A stretch of DNA of 21,642 bases, taken from the IMG/VR virus record IMGVR_UViG_3300046532_001378, positions 1 to 21,642 of that record; one strand, given 5' to 3'. The notes under the pieces are model-generated. The model did not search any database and was not told the DNA's origin. It was given only the letters and a program-made list of their open reading frames with translations. The position numbers were made by a program, and so were the translations under genes. Shown here piece after piece: positions 1 to 8,400 of the stretch (the first letter of the stretch is position 1; the number at the start of each line of letters is the position of its first letter). This DNA comes from a virus.

Positions 1-957
1 AGTAACACTAGTTTGATCTCGTTTTATATTATAACCAACTAAGTTCTCATATTTATAACCAACTCCATTTTCTTCTTCTTCTTCGGTTAGTATTTCTCCT
101 GTTTCTACACTTATTTTATCTCCTAGTTGTCCTAATTTATCCTTAAACTGTTCTTCTGCAATTTTATTTAAATCTCTTTGTAATGAAGGTTGTGCTTCGT
201 TTATGTTTATATATGGATCTATAAAGCCAGCATTTAAAAAATCTCCCTCTTTTGAATAAGTTCTTTGATCCAAATACTTTAATATTTCATTTTTAGTATA
301 TTTTTTACTTACCCCTCTACCAAGATCATTTAAAGCATTAGCAATATATTTAAATAATGGAGGATCATTTTGACTTAGATTAGAATCTTTAATATATTTT
401 CCCCACTGTTTCTTGTTATAACCTTGTTCTGGAATGTCTATTAATGCTTCATCAGCCAGCGTTAATACTTCTTCTGCTTTTTTCTTTCTTCTTTCGGAAA
501 TAGTGCTTTCAGATTCTTTACTAGAAATACCTTTAGTATTGTCAATTTCTTTTAGATCTGGATTCTTATTTAATAACTCCTCAAAAGTAATACCTTTAGC
601 AATAGCCATGTCATTCAACTGAGTTTGAGTATATTCTTTGTTATTAAACAAGTACTTTTTTTCTGGATCTGTGTCTTTTAGTAAAGTTTTATTAGTTTCT
701 TCATCTTCTTCTATTACACTAGGTCCTTCCATAACATTGCTTTCTATCACTAAGTCCTGCGAATCAACATCTTCTCCTTTGTCGTTATAGTTAGCTTTCG
801 CGTTTGATAAAACACTAAATTTATTTTGTTTTTTTAACTTTAAGTCTGGGTTTTTATCTAATAATTCGCTAAAAGTAATATCTTTAACCTCTGCCATGCC
901 AGTTAATTCATCTGTAGTATAATCTACGTCATTAAAAGTATATATATCTTCTGCCAT
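1..957 (-). CDS. Partial large protein with a duplicated 35-residue module (C-terminus off the left edge)
   Basis: The frame is open from an ATG at 957 to the window edge: 319 codons with no stop, so the C-terminal part is missing. The start follows the TAG stop of the preceding gene by 9 bp and has an A/T-rich leader without Shine-Dalgarno, like its neighbours. Residues 6-40 and 102-136 are two ungapped copies of one module with 21 of 35 identities, both ending in KNPDLK. The stretch between them is acidic and looks like a linker. Residues 140-290 are charged and probably helical, with a run of five Glu at about 291-295. I do not recognise the family with certainty. Its place after the candidate ejection proteins suggests a large internal or ejected virion protein, as for the big T7 gp15/gp16-type genes in similar positions, but no enzymatic domain is visible here. 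The coding call is firm; the role is inference. Confidence 0.85.
   Translation of the reverse strand, partial: MAEDIYTFNDVDYTTDELTGMAEVKDITFSELLDKNPDLKLKKQNKFSVLSNAKANYNDKGEDVDSQDLVIESNVMEGPSVIEEDEETNKTLLKDTDPEKKYLFNNKEYTQTQLNDMAIAKGITFEELLNKNPDLKEIDNTKGISSKESESTISERRKKKAEEVLTLADEALIDIPEQGYNKKQWGKYIKDSNLSQNDPPLFKYIANALNDLGRGVSKKYTKNEILKYLDQRTYSKEGDFLNAGFIDPYININEAQPSLQRDLNKIAEEQFKDKLGQLGDKISVETGEILTEEEEENGVGYKYENLVGYNIKRDQTSVT
550..654 (-). repeat. Copy 2 of duplicated protein module
   Basis: This encodes residues 102-136 of the left-edge protein and aligns end to end with the copy at 838-942. About 60 acidic, low-complexity residues separate the two. The spacing suggests two independently folded modules joined by a linker. 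Confidence 0.8.
838..942 (-). repeat. Copy 1 of duplicated protein module
   Basis: This encodes residues 6-40 of the left-edge protein. The pattern is Y-x-F-N, then Y-T, then L-x-x-M-A, K-x-I-T-F, E-L-L and finally KNPDLK. It matches the second copy at 550-654 without gaps (21 of 35 residues identical by direct comparison). It is probably a small helical module. Confidence 0.8.
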
Positions 958-966
958 TATTATTTA

Positions 967-2439
967 CTAAAAATTTAGACCTGTTGCATCGGCCTCTTTA
1001 AGTTTTACTTCACCAGCTGCCATAGCTTCTTTTTCTTCTGTACTAAGATGGCCATCACCATCAGTGTCCCCGTTAGAAGGGTTTGGTAAATTCACACTAG
1101 TTGCACTAATATTGGGGTCATTTTCATCTGGTAAATTCCCGCTAGAATTAGGTTCCGGTACAATAAATTGTTTTTCATAATCTAATATCAAACCATTAGA
1201 TAGAATATTTCTTTGCCATTGTACGATATTGCTTTCTGCGGCTTCCCCTTGCTCATCACCTATATATGGTCCAAATCCAGCTGTTCCGTTTTTCTCATAT
1301 TCAGCAAAAACATCTCCTACATCAACCGTTCCTTTATCTAAATTATCTATCCAATTAGTACCATACCAAGTTTCCATTAAACGTCTTTCAGTTTGATTAA
1401 GATCCTCAGATTTTTTATTAGAATTTTTTATTTCATCTAATTTTGTTATATTCTTTTTTAAAGCATTTCCATATAAATTCACTGCAGTACTTGAATTTAA
1501 AGTATTGCTAAAATCATATCCATTAACTCTTTTTCTTAAGATTTCATTTACTTTTTCTGGCTTATCAATTACTTCTGTTTCTTCAGTTATATTACCTTGT
1601 GAATCTTTAACTTCATTAGTAATAGTTAAAACATTGTTTTCTAATCCTTCTCCTAATCCTGGGATTTCAGTTTCTTTATCTCCATCATGCATTATATTCA
1701 CAATACTAGCTGGATCTCCATGAGTAGGAAAAAATTGAATTGGGTTATTAGGATCTACTTGACTCTCTATTAATTGTTGATTATTCATTCTAGCTGGTAA
1801 AGTTTCTATATAACCAGCATCTTCATCGATCTCTCCATTTTCATCTAAAATAGCTTCTTTAGTTCCTGGTATTGTCCAATATATTTCTTTAGTTTTAGGA
1901 TCATAATTACACTTTACATTCTTTCCGCCATTATTTGCAAATTCTTCTCCAAATATAAAATTAGTATTCTCTAATCTATCTAAATCTAATGAATTAGGTT
2001 CTCCTTGTGCTGCGCCCTTCTTACCAATACTAGCATATTGTTTACTTAATACTCCTTGAGTTTCTATACCGGCCGAAATTAGAGAAGGCAGCGTATCTAA
2101 ATATGCCATCGTTTCACTACATTCCTCACTAGGATTCATTGCACATTGGTAATACTGATCTTTTATTTGTTTAATAACAGCTTTGGTACTACTAGGTGCA
2201 CTAGGATCTTGAGGGTTAAGACCTGCTGAAGTAAGCTTTTTATTAAGTCTATTAGATGCATCCATCTTCAGCTTCTGCTTTTTAGCTTCTGTTTTTTGAT
2301 TAGCATTAGCTCTCGCAATTTGTTGCTTTTTTAAACCTTCAAATTCCTTTTGAATAGAAGCATTAAAATCATTTGTAGCCTTAGTTCTCGCAGTTAATCC
2401 TTGCTCATCTTGTATTATTTTATAATCTCTATACCCCAT
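967..2439 (-). CDS. 490-residue virion-block protein with a C-terminal EF-hand calcium-binding loop
   Basis: The first 70 residues are rich in Lys, Gln, Asn and Ala and probably coiled-coil. The middle is polar without a fold I recognise. Near the C-terminus, residues 458-469 read DTDGDGHLSTEE, a perfect EF-hand loop with Asp at positions 1, 3 and 5, Gly at 6, a hydrophobic residue at 8 and Glu at 12. The helix-like EKEAMAAGEVKLKE follows. A dockerin-type single motif is an alternative reading. There is no signal peptide or membrane segment. The gene follows the small ejection-type protein by 15 bp and ends in TAG, the only TAG stop in the window. Its location suggests an internal or ejected virion protein, possibly stabilised or triggered by calcium. 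That role is inferred; only the calcium-loop motif is directly visible. Confidence 0.85.
   Translation of the reverse strand: MGYRDYKIIQDEQGLTARTKATNDFNASIQKEFEGLKKQQIARANANQKTEAKKQKLKMDASNRLNKKLTSAGLNPQDPSAPSSTKAVIKQIKDQYYQCAMNPSEECSETMAYLDTLPSLISAGIETQGVLSKQYASIGKKGAAQGEPNSLDLDRLENTNFIFGEEFANNGGKNVKCNYDPKTKEIYWTIPGTKEAILDENGEIDEDAGYIETLPARMNNQQLIESQVDPNNPIQFFPTHGDPASIVNIMHDGDKETEIPGLGEGLENNVLTITNEVKDSQGNITEETEVIDKPEKVNEILRKRVNGYDFSNTLNSSTAVNLYGNALKKNITKLDEIKNSNKKSEDLNQTERRLMETWYGTNWIDNLDKGTVDVGDVFAEYEKNGTAGFGPYIGDEQGEAAESNIVQWQRNILSNGLILDYEKQFIVPEPNSSGNLPDENDPNISATSVNLPNPSNGDTDGDGHLSTEEKEAMAAGEVKLKEADATGLNF
1033..1068 (-). other. EF-hand calcium-binding loop (coding motif)
   Basis: These 12 codons encode DTDGDGHLSTEE, which satisfies the canonical EF-hand loop at positions 1, 3, 5, 6, 8 and 12. 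No second loop is visible in the same protein, although EF-hands usually occur in pairs. Calcium binding might therefore require dimerisation, or the loop may act like a structural dockerin-type site. Confidence 0.75.
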
Positions 2440-2454
2440 TTTTATTTGTTTTAT

Positions 2455-3093
2455 TTAAACCCCATCTACTCCTGCCGGTATAGTACTTGCAATGTTACTG
2501 CTGCCACTTACTGCACTACTACCTATTCCACCTATTGCCGTCCACATAGCTTGATTTGCTGCTGCTTCATTTTGGCGTTCTTGATCTAACTGGGCTGCTG
2601 TTCTGTCCAAGTCCATCATTTCTCTTTCATCTTGTTTTTCAAACATAAACTTTTCTCCTTCTGCATGCATTCTATCAGCTTCCATTGCTCCTTGTGCTCG
2701 CGCTTTTTGATTAGCTACTTCTTGCTGTTCAATACTAGCTGCGATACCCTGTTTACTTTGCAAAGCAGCTTGTGCTAATGCTGTAGCGCCTCCTGCACTT
2801 GCTCCAGTAGCTCTTAACGTATCTAATGTATTAGCTAATGCTTTATCCGCTTCTTTAGCTTGAAATTTAGCAGCTTTAGTTGCAACACCTAAATTAGCAT
2901 ATTGATTAGTTATTCCCGCGTATGGGTTAGTAATCTCTTGCATGCTAGCACGTTGATCTTTTAATGCCGCATCTAATTCCTCTTGTTTTCCTTGAGCATC
3001 TTTAGCTTTTTGATTTGCATCTACAGCACCCGCTACCCCTGCTCCTGCGCCAATTACTAATCCTGCGACCGCTATTCCCGTTGCTACTCCCAT
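2455..3093 (-). CDS. Small Ala/Gly-rich protein, candidate internal virion (ejection) protein, T7 gp14-like
   Basis: The protein has 212 residues. Residues 3-24 form a Gly/Ala-rich hydrophobic segment with GxxxG-type spacing, compatible with membrane insertion. Residues 25-180 are rich in Ala, Gln and Glu and probably form a long helical coil. A second weakly hydrophobic Gly/Ser segment lies at about 184-203. This hydrophobic tip, coiled body and lack of cysteine resemble the small ejection proteins of podoviruses (T7 gp14 type), which enter the cell envelope during DNA delivery. The gene sits between the tail-hub block and larger candidate internal proteins, with gaps of only 5 and 15 bp, which fits that role. 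A generic structural cargo protein is the alternative. The leader is A/T-rich without Shine-Dalgarno. Confidence 0.8.
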   Translation of the reverse strand: MGVATGIAVAGLVIGAGAGVAGAVDANQKAKDAQGKQEELDAALKDQRASMQEITNPYAGITNQYANLGVATKAAKFQAKEADKALANTLDTLRATGASAGGATALAQAALQSKQGIAASIEQQEVANQKARAQGAMEADRMHAEGEKFMFEKQDEREMMDLDRTAAQLDQERQNEAAANQAMWTAIGGIGSSAVSGSSNIASTIPAGVDGV

Positions 3094-3098
3094 AATAT

Positions 3099-3509
3099 TT
3101 AGTTTATTTTTTTTATTAACTCATAAGATGGTGTACGGTCTACACTCCATCCTAAATCTTCAAAAGTATTAATTAAGTTATCGTGTTTACCTATAAATAA
3201 TACATATTTAAATCCTTGTTCTTTACATACGTTCTCTGCCGCATTGATTAGCAGCTCTAAGGCGTCCTGTCTATCACTTTCTCTATATTCTGGATCTGAT
3301 ATAATCCATTCCAACCAAACTCCCTTAGAGTTAGTCGTATAAATAAACCCACCAATTATAGGTTTACCTTCTTTTTCCACCATTAACCCACCTAATCCAT
3401 TATCGGGTAGAGCATCTCTTGATGGAGTTTTCCACTTAGGCCATTGTTCCCACCATATAGGTAAAATGTCCCAATCTTTTTCTGTAAGTCTACGTATATT
3501 TAATTCCAT
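3099..3509 (-). CDS. GNAT-like N-acetyltransferase fold protein within the tail block
   Basis: The 136 residues have the layout of a GNAT domain. An N-terminal strand (LNIRRLTEKDW) comes first. A central pair of strands covers about residues 42-72 (GLMVEKEGKPIIGG, then WLEWIISDPEY). A helix follows at 80-98, then a strand (KYVLFIG) and a C-terminal F-x-x-L-G-W stretch typical of the family's last helix. Known GNAT enzymes move an acetyl group from acetyl-CoA to an amine. The usual acetyl-CoA loop (R/Q-x-x-G-x-G/A) is not intact: after PEY the sequence is RESDRQDAL, with no glycine. The protein may bind the cofactor weakly, use it differently, or have a non-catalytic role. It lies 5 bp from both neighbours in a run of virion genes, so it is expressed with them. 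No substrate can be named. Confidence 0.75.
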   Translation of the reverse strand: MELNIRRLTEKDWDILPIWWEQWPKWKTPSRDALPDNGLGGLMVEKEGKPIIGGFIYTTNSKGVWLEWIISDPEYRESDRQDALELLINAAENVCKEQGFKYVLFIGKHDNLINTFEDLGWSVDRTPSYELIKKIN

Positions 3510-3514
3510 TTAAT

Positions 3515-5422
3515 TTAAGTTGAAGACATAACAAAATTAGAAGATACTGCAAAGAGTTCTTTTAATCCTCCTACATCTGTATTGTTATCTGTCTGCATTG
3601 CTACTGTGACGTAGTATCCTTTTATCCCTGTAGTAGGTGCAGCTGTATTGGGATCTCCATTCCAAAAAACTACTTCCTCTTGTTGAATTTCACTAGCATT
3701 TATTAAAGGAGCTACATATCTATTTTCTTTTCTATTAAAACCAGATCTGTATTTTTCTCCTTGATATTCATATCTCCCTTCTTCATAACTAACAATAGTA
3801 TTTGTTTTATCATTAAAAACTCTCCAATTTGTAGCATATGTTAATGGATCAGTATAAGTAGCTATTGGATTTTGACAAAACCCAGTTTCATCACTTATAT
3901 AGCTCATAACTTCCCATCCACTACTTCCTTCATAACTAATAGTTTGAAAAGACTTAATCATAGAAATATCAGGATTAAATATAAAAGTTATTTGAGATGG
4001 AGTATAAGATTGATCATAAAAATACCCTCGATTTTCCGCAGTTGTAGAATTGTAATAATGAGACCAAAGTTGCCAATCTGGACTAGAATAAAATACATTC
4101 TTCAAACTACACATGACTATAGGTTTATAATCATAGAAACTAACCCATCCATTTATATTTTCATCAAAGTTAAGAGTGGAATATTGAGTTTCTGGATTAC
4201 AACTATTCTGTATATTAGTAGGTTGTAAAGATAAAGTATAACATCTATTATGTATATCCCATCCTCCCACTATTTTGTCTTTAACGCTATATTTAACTTT
4301 TAAAGATGTAGGCCAAAATTCTATAAGCTCAAATGTAGGATCACCATTGTGACCAATAGGTCTACTTAAAGTTATAGTACAACTTTCTCCTGTTGTACCT
4401 ATAATATAAGCTCCTGTTGATTCCCAAGATCCTGTAGGTGTTTCCATATAAATTAAAGAACCCGGTTCTAAAATACAACAATCGCAATCTGTGCCTAATG
4501 ATAAAGTAATTTTATTAGTTCCTCCCGCAAAGTTACTAACAAGTGTCCCTGGAGGTGGAAAGACTAATTGAGCTGTTAAAGTTATTTCAGATGGATCAGT
4601 ATTTATTTCTTTTAAACTATCTCTAAAGAAATCTTTCATTCCATATTCAGAAATTTCTGTAATACCATCTCTAGATAATCGTCCTATTACTCCTCGGTTT
4701 TGATCTGCAAAATATTTTTGAAATCCAAAAGTAGCAAATGATTCAGGGTTTTTACTAATACCGAATTCTCCTAAGTAAGGCACTATTTGACCTATTACTA
4801 CATTAGATTGAGTTTGCATTGGAGAACCTTCAGCGGAATATACCGCATCTTTGTCTATTAATGCTTTTTGTACTTTATCTTCTTGAAATATATTTAAGTT
4901 AGTATTTTCTGCAAAAAGTTTTTGAATAGAACCATAAGCTGGATTTAAACTTTTAGTTATATCTTCGGCTATTGAAAACATATTAGTATTATTAATTCCA
5001 GTTCGTGAATTATATATACCAGAATATATTAAAGAACTTCCTCTATGTTCTTGCTGGCTAATGTCTTGAGTTGTATATGCTCGTTCTCCTAAACTAACAC
5101 TAGTATTATTATATCCTCCTCTAATTCTACTTTCTTCAATAAACCACTGTCGTTCTTCTCCTATTCCATCAGGACGCCCCGTGATTGGGTTTTGATTATT
5201 TATATAAGCTCCATTCCAAGGCCATATTGGATATCCAGCAGGTTGCCACGGTAATCCAGGCCAAGTTGGTAAAGGTTCAGAACTAAATCTATCACTTACT
5301 CCATCGTTTCCTGCTTGTACCTGAGCATTTACAGTAGCGGGATCATTTAATGGTGGAGCTTGCGCTACCACTTTCTTCATCCAAAACGAGTTAAAATATT
5401 TTACGTTATGTGCGTATGCCAT
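3515..5422 (-). CDS. 635-residue phage structural protein, partner of the tail hub
   Basis: The N-terminal 75 residues are Pro/Trp-rich (for example LPTWPGLPWQPAGYPIWPW). Residues 90-270 form a conserved-looking core containing IEESRIRGGYNN, LIYSGIYNSRTG and GRLSRDGITEISEYGMKDFF, which I associate with tail or hub proteins of marine podoviruses. Residues 275-400 look β-rich. Residues 415-515 include NFDENINGWVSFY and SYEGSSGW, also recurrent in such proteins. A DCDCC cluster lies at 312-316. The gene follows the 1622-residue hub protein by 35 bp. The alternating strands and turn-rich stretches suit a β-propeller or tail-hub fold. The protein may assemble with the larger one, or represent a domain that is fused to it in related phages. 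Virion role is fairly sure; the exact position in the particle is not. Confidence 0.8.
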   Translation of the reverse strand: MAYAHNVKYFNSFWMKKVVAQAPPLNDPATVNAQVQAGNDGVSDRFSSEPLPTWPGLPWQPAGYPIWPWNGAYINNQNPITGRPDGIGEERQWFIEESRIRGGYNNTSVSLGERAYTTQDISQQEHRGSSLIYSGIYNSRTGINNTNMFSIAEDITKSLNPAYGSIQKLFAENTNLNIFQEDKVQKALIDKDAVYSAEGSPMQTQSNVVIGQIVPYLGEFGISKNPESFATFGFQKYFADQNRGVIGRLSRDGITEISEYGMKDFFRDSLKEINTDPSEITLTAQLVFPPPGTLVSNFAGGTNKITLSLGTDCDCCILEPGSLIYMETPTGSWESTGAYIIGTTGESCTITLSRPIGHNGDPTFELIEFWPTSLKVKYSVKDKIVGGWDIHNRCYTLSLQPTNIQNSCNPETQYSTLNFDENINGWVSFYDYKPIVMCSLKNVFYSSPDWQLWSHYYNSTTAENRGYFYDQSYTPSQITFIFNPDISMIKSFQTISYEGSSGWEVMSYISDETGFCQNPIATYTDPLTYATNWRVFNDKTNTIVSYEEGRYEYQGEKYRSGFNRKENRYVAPLINASEIQQEEVVFWNGDPNTAAPTTGIKGYYVTVAMQTDNNTDVGGLKELFAVSSNFVMSST

Positions 5423-5424
5423 AA

Positions 5425-5449
5425 TTTATAATTACATGTATTTATAATT
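5425..5449. repeat. 9-bp direct repeat around ACATGTA in an intergenic leader
   Basis: TTTATAATT occurs at 5425-5433 and 5441-5449, separated by ACATGTA. It occupies most of the 35-bp gap just upstream of the 635-residue gene. It could be a promoter or operator element for the downstream tail genes, or chance in AT-rich DNA. I see no clear Bacteroidota -7 element (TAnnTTTG). Confidence 0.3.
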
Positions 5450-5457
5450 CTTTAACT

Positions 5458-8400
5458 TTACGCCCAAGGAGTACTGTCAAGAGTTGGGAATGTATTGGTT
5501 TTGTGGTTATTAACTACAAATGGACATGCTACTACAAGAGGTATATCCCATTCATAATATAATCCTACCCCAGATGGTATTTGAGTAGCTGGAGAACTAG
5601 GATAAGGATTAGTAATTGCAGATCTATCAGTAACTCTAACTGTTACAACATATCTTCCTGGAGGAATTGGATGATCATAATCTACAGGCCAAGGCATAGT
5701 ATTAACTCCTTTACTAACTAAAAACCCGAAATTATTAGTATAATCAGGAACAGGTGCATTGTTTGTCCATGTCTCGAAAGAAGGACTTGCTAATCCAGGA
5801 TTAACAAATGCATTATTACCTCCAATTCCTAGAGAAGGATCTGGTAAAAAACTACTCCAATCAAAAGATGCTTGTTGTAATGACACTTCATATTCACCAG
5901 GTGCCGTATCAACTTTAACTTCATTAACATAATAAAATCCCCATTTTGGATTTGGTGAGAAATCTGTTGTTACTCTAATATTTCTCATATCTGGATAATC
6001 AACGGCTGCAGCAGTTAAATCTGTCCAATAATGAATTCTTCCTGTAGCAGGAGTCATATATCTTTGTCCCACTACGTTTTCTCCAGCCCCTAATCCATTG
6101 TAATCTTGAGGATCTAACGTACCTGTAGCTGAATATTCAAAATCATAATATACTGGACCGGGTACTGGTATTCCAAAGTGTCCACCAAACGAATACGTGT
6201 CTTGTATAGTAGTTCTATCGTCTTCATAATTATAAATAGCTGGAGCTAATCTTTTGGTCATTGCTACTTCTCCAAATACAATTTCTCCTCTAAATTTCAT
6301 CTCCATATCACATAAATGGCTGTCCTCGTTACAAGGATCAGCTCCATATATTAATTGAGGATTACCTTCTTGAAACATAGGAACTTCGAAAAATGCACTT
6401 ACTTGATATGCTCTAGGCACGCTCCATACTAACTCTTGACCATGATTAGGGTTTCTAGGGAAAATATTACCAGGTGAACCATACGCGCCATTAGCTGCTT
6501 TTAACTGGCCATTCCATCGTGGAGTTAATCCTGTAGCTTGAGGATCGTTCATTGAAGCAAATGCTGAGCCAGTATACATTCCATAATCTGTTGTACAACA
6601 TGGACCTATCTTTGTTCCACCCCATGACGACCCATTACAATTAATATGTCCACACCAACATGTATAATCATATTGATTTCTGTATTGCATATCTGAAGTG
6701 CTTAATGAGAACGTATCACACTGTTCGTAACAAGCTCCTTCCCATTCATTTTCTGGAGTAAAAAAATCACCATTTGCACACCAATCGCCAGTTCCACAGC
6801 ATCCACAATTATCTGCATAAGTAATGTCGCTATAACTAACCATAGAAGGAGCAAACTTTACATTGCCCGTCCAAGGATCATAAGGTTTCCAAACATTTTC
6901 CATAGGAAATGCACAATCCCATAAACTTTGCTTAGTATCCCAAGGAGGTGGACTACTTGGGAAATAATATGTTTCTCCTTGTAGTGGAGCAGCGTTTTGA
7001 ACTGTTGCAATCTTTGTTACCGTAAAATTTTGGGCTTGAGAAGAACCAATAGCTGGACGATTAACTTGAAAAGTAAAATTATAAATTCTTCTATCATCAT
7101 CAGCCCATGCTAAGAAATATCCATGTGGATCGTTAGCAGTTTTTAATTGATATTCATTTAATGGTAAAATTTGCTCAAATTGAAATTTATTCATCACGTT
7201 AGTAGAAGGATCTGCATTAGTATATACTCCAATTAATGCTATAGTAGTTTGATTTATAGGATCACATAAGTTAGTACCATTAGCTGCGATAGCACAGAAA
7301 GTTCCAGAACATATAGTATTAGGCGCTTGACTTTCTATTAAATCTATACTTGGGTCTTGAATATCAGTGGGAATAGTATTATCTACATTGATAATATTGA
7401 AGTTTAAATCATCAATCAATCCGCTAGTAGAAGTTTCCCAATATATATCTAAATTAGAAATTACAGGCGAAGTTTCATATATAGATAAATAAGGTACCAT
7501 TCCTAAATCTGATAGTGCTTGATCAAACATTGGCCACCCTATTTGTTTTTTAGTGGAGAGTTTAGCTACGAGAGGATCAGTAGATCCATTATAAAAATGA
7601 ATAGGAATACAAGTAGCTAAAGAAGTAGGATAAGAAGTTGGTTTATTTGCAGCATTAACTACGCCCGCTTGCGCATTAACACCTAAATTTAATTCTAGTA
7701 GATTACCTATCACAGGAACAGTGTCAGGTATAACGCCCGGGTTATAGTTTCTATTATAAGAAGTCCAGCTAGTTCCGCTTAGATTTGCTTTTACATTTTC
7801 TACTCTACCAAAGAGCTTAACTTCACTTCCAAAAAGTTTTTGAGTAGGACCTGGATCTTCCATGTTCCTTGGAACTTTATTTATATTATCTCCTGTTAGA
7901 ACTGTAAAAGCCGTAACCGCATCATCTCCTTGTGGATAATTTATAGAACTTATTGCACCACTTTCATTAACAGCTTCTGTATATCCTACTATAAAATGAG
8001 GCCATCCTGCTAACATACCAGGTAAATATACATTATAATAGTCTTGTTGAGTCTGCTTTACTACAATTTTCCAGCTATACCACCCCAATGTATTTTGATC
8101 TCTTAGTGTTACAGCACGCCCACCGCTAGTAAAACCTTGAAACTCACATCCAAGAAGTGCCATACCGGTATCATTAACTATACTAATTATTGGTTCATTC
8201 TCTTGCCATGTATTATCACTGCTTATTACTACCATACTATCCCAGTTTAATGAACCACTGCCATCATCCTCGATATTTATAATTGCAGTAGATCCAAAGG
8301 CACCAGTAATAGTCAGTGTCCAAGAACATATTTTTGGGCAAAAAGGAGGGTAACAACCCCACCCGCTACTAGTTACATCTACTAACCCAATTAAAGTTCC

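Noticed and set aside
434-622. 62-codon plus-strand frame opposite the left-edge gene
   Set aside because: The minus strand is open throughout and contains the duplicated module, so the plus-strand frame is a shadow.
3872-4228. 118-codon open frame on the plus strand
   Set aside because: It is antisense to the 635-residue structural gene, has a biased Ile/Tyr/Arg composition typical of an antisense shadow, and no leader or neighbours in that direction.
5423-5457. Programmed frameshift joining the 1622- and 635-residue proteins
   Set aside because: The first ends in a normal TAA, the gap is 35 bp, the second has its own ATG, and no slippery site overlaps the two frames.
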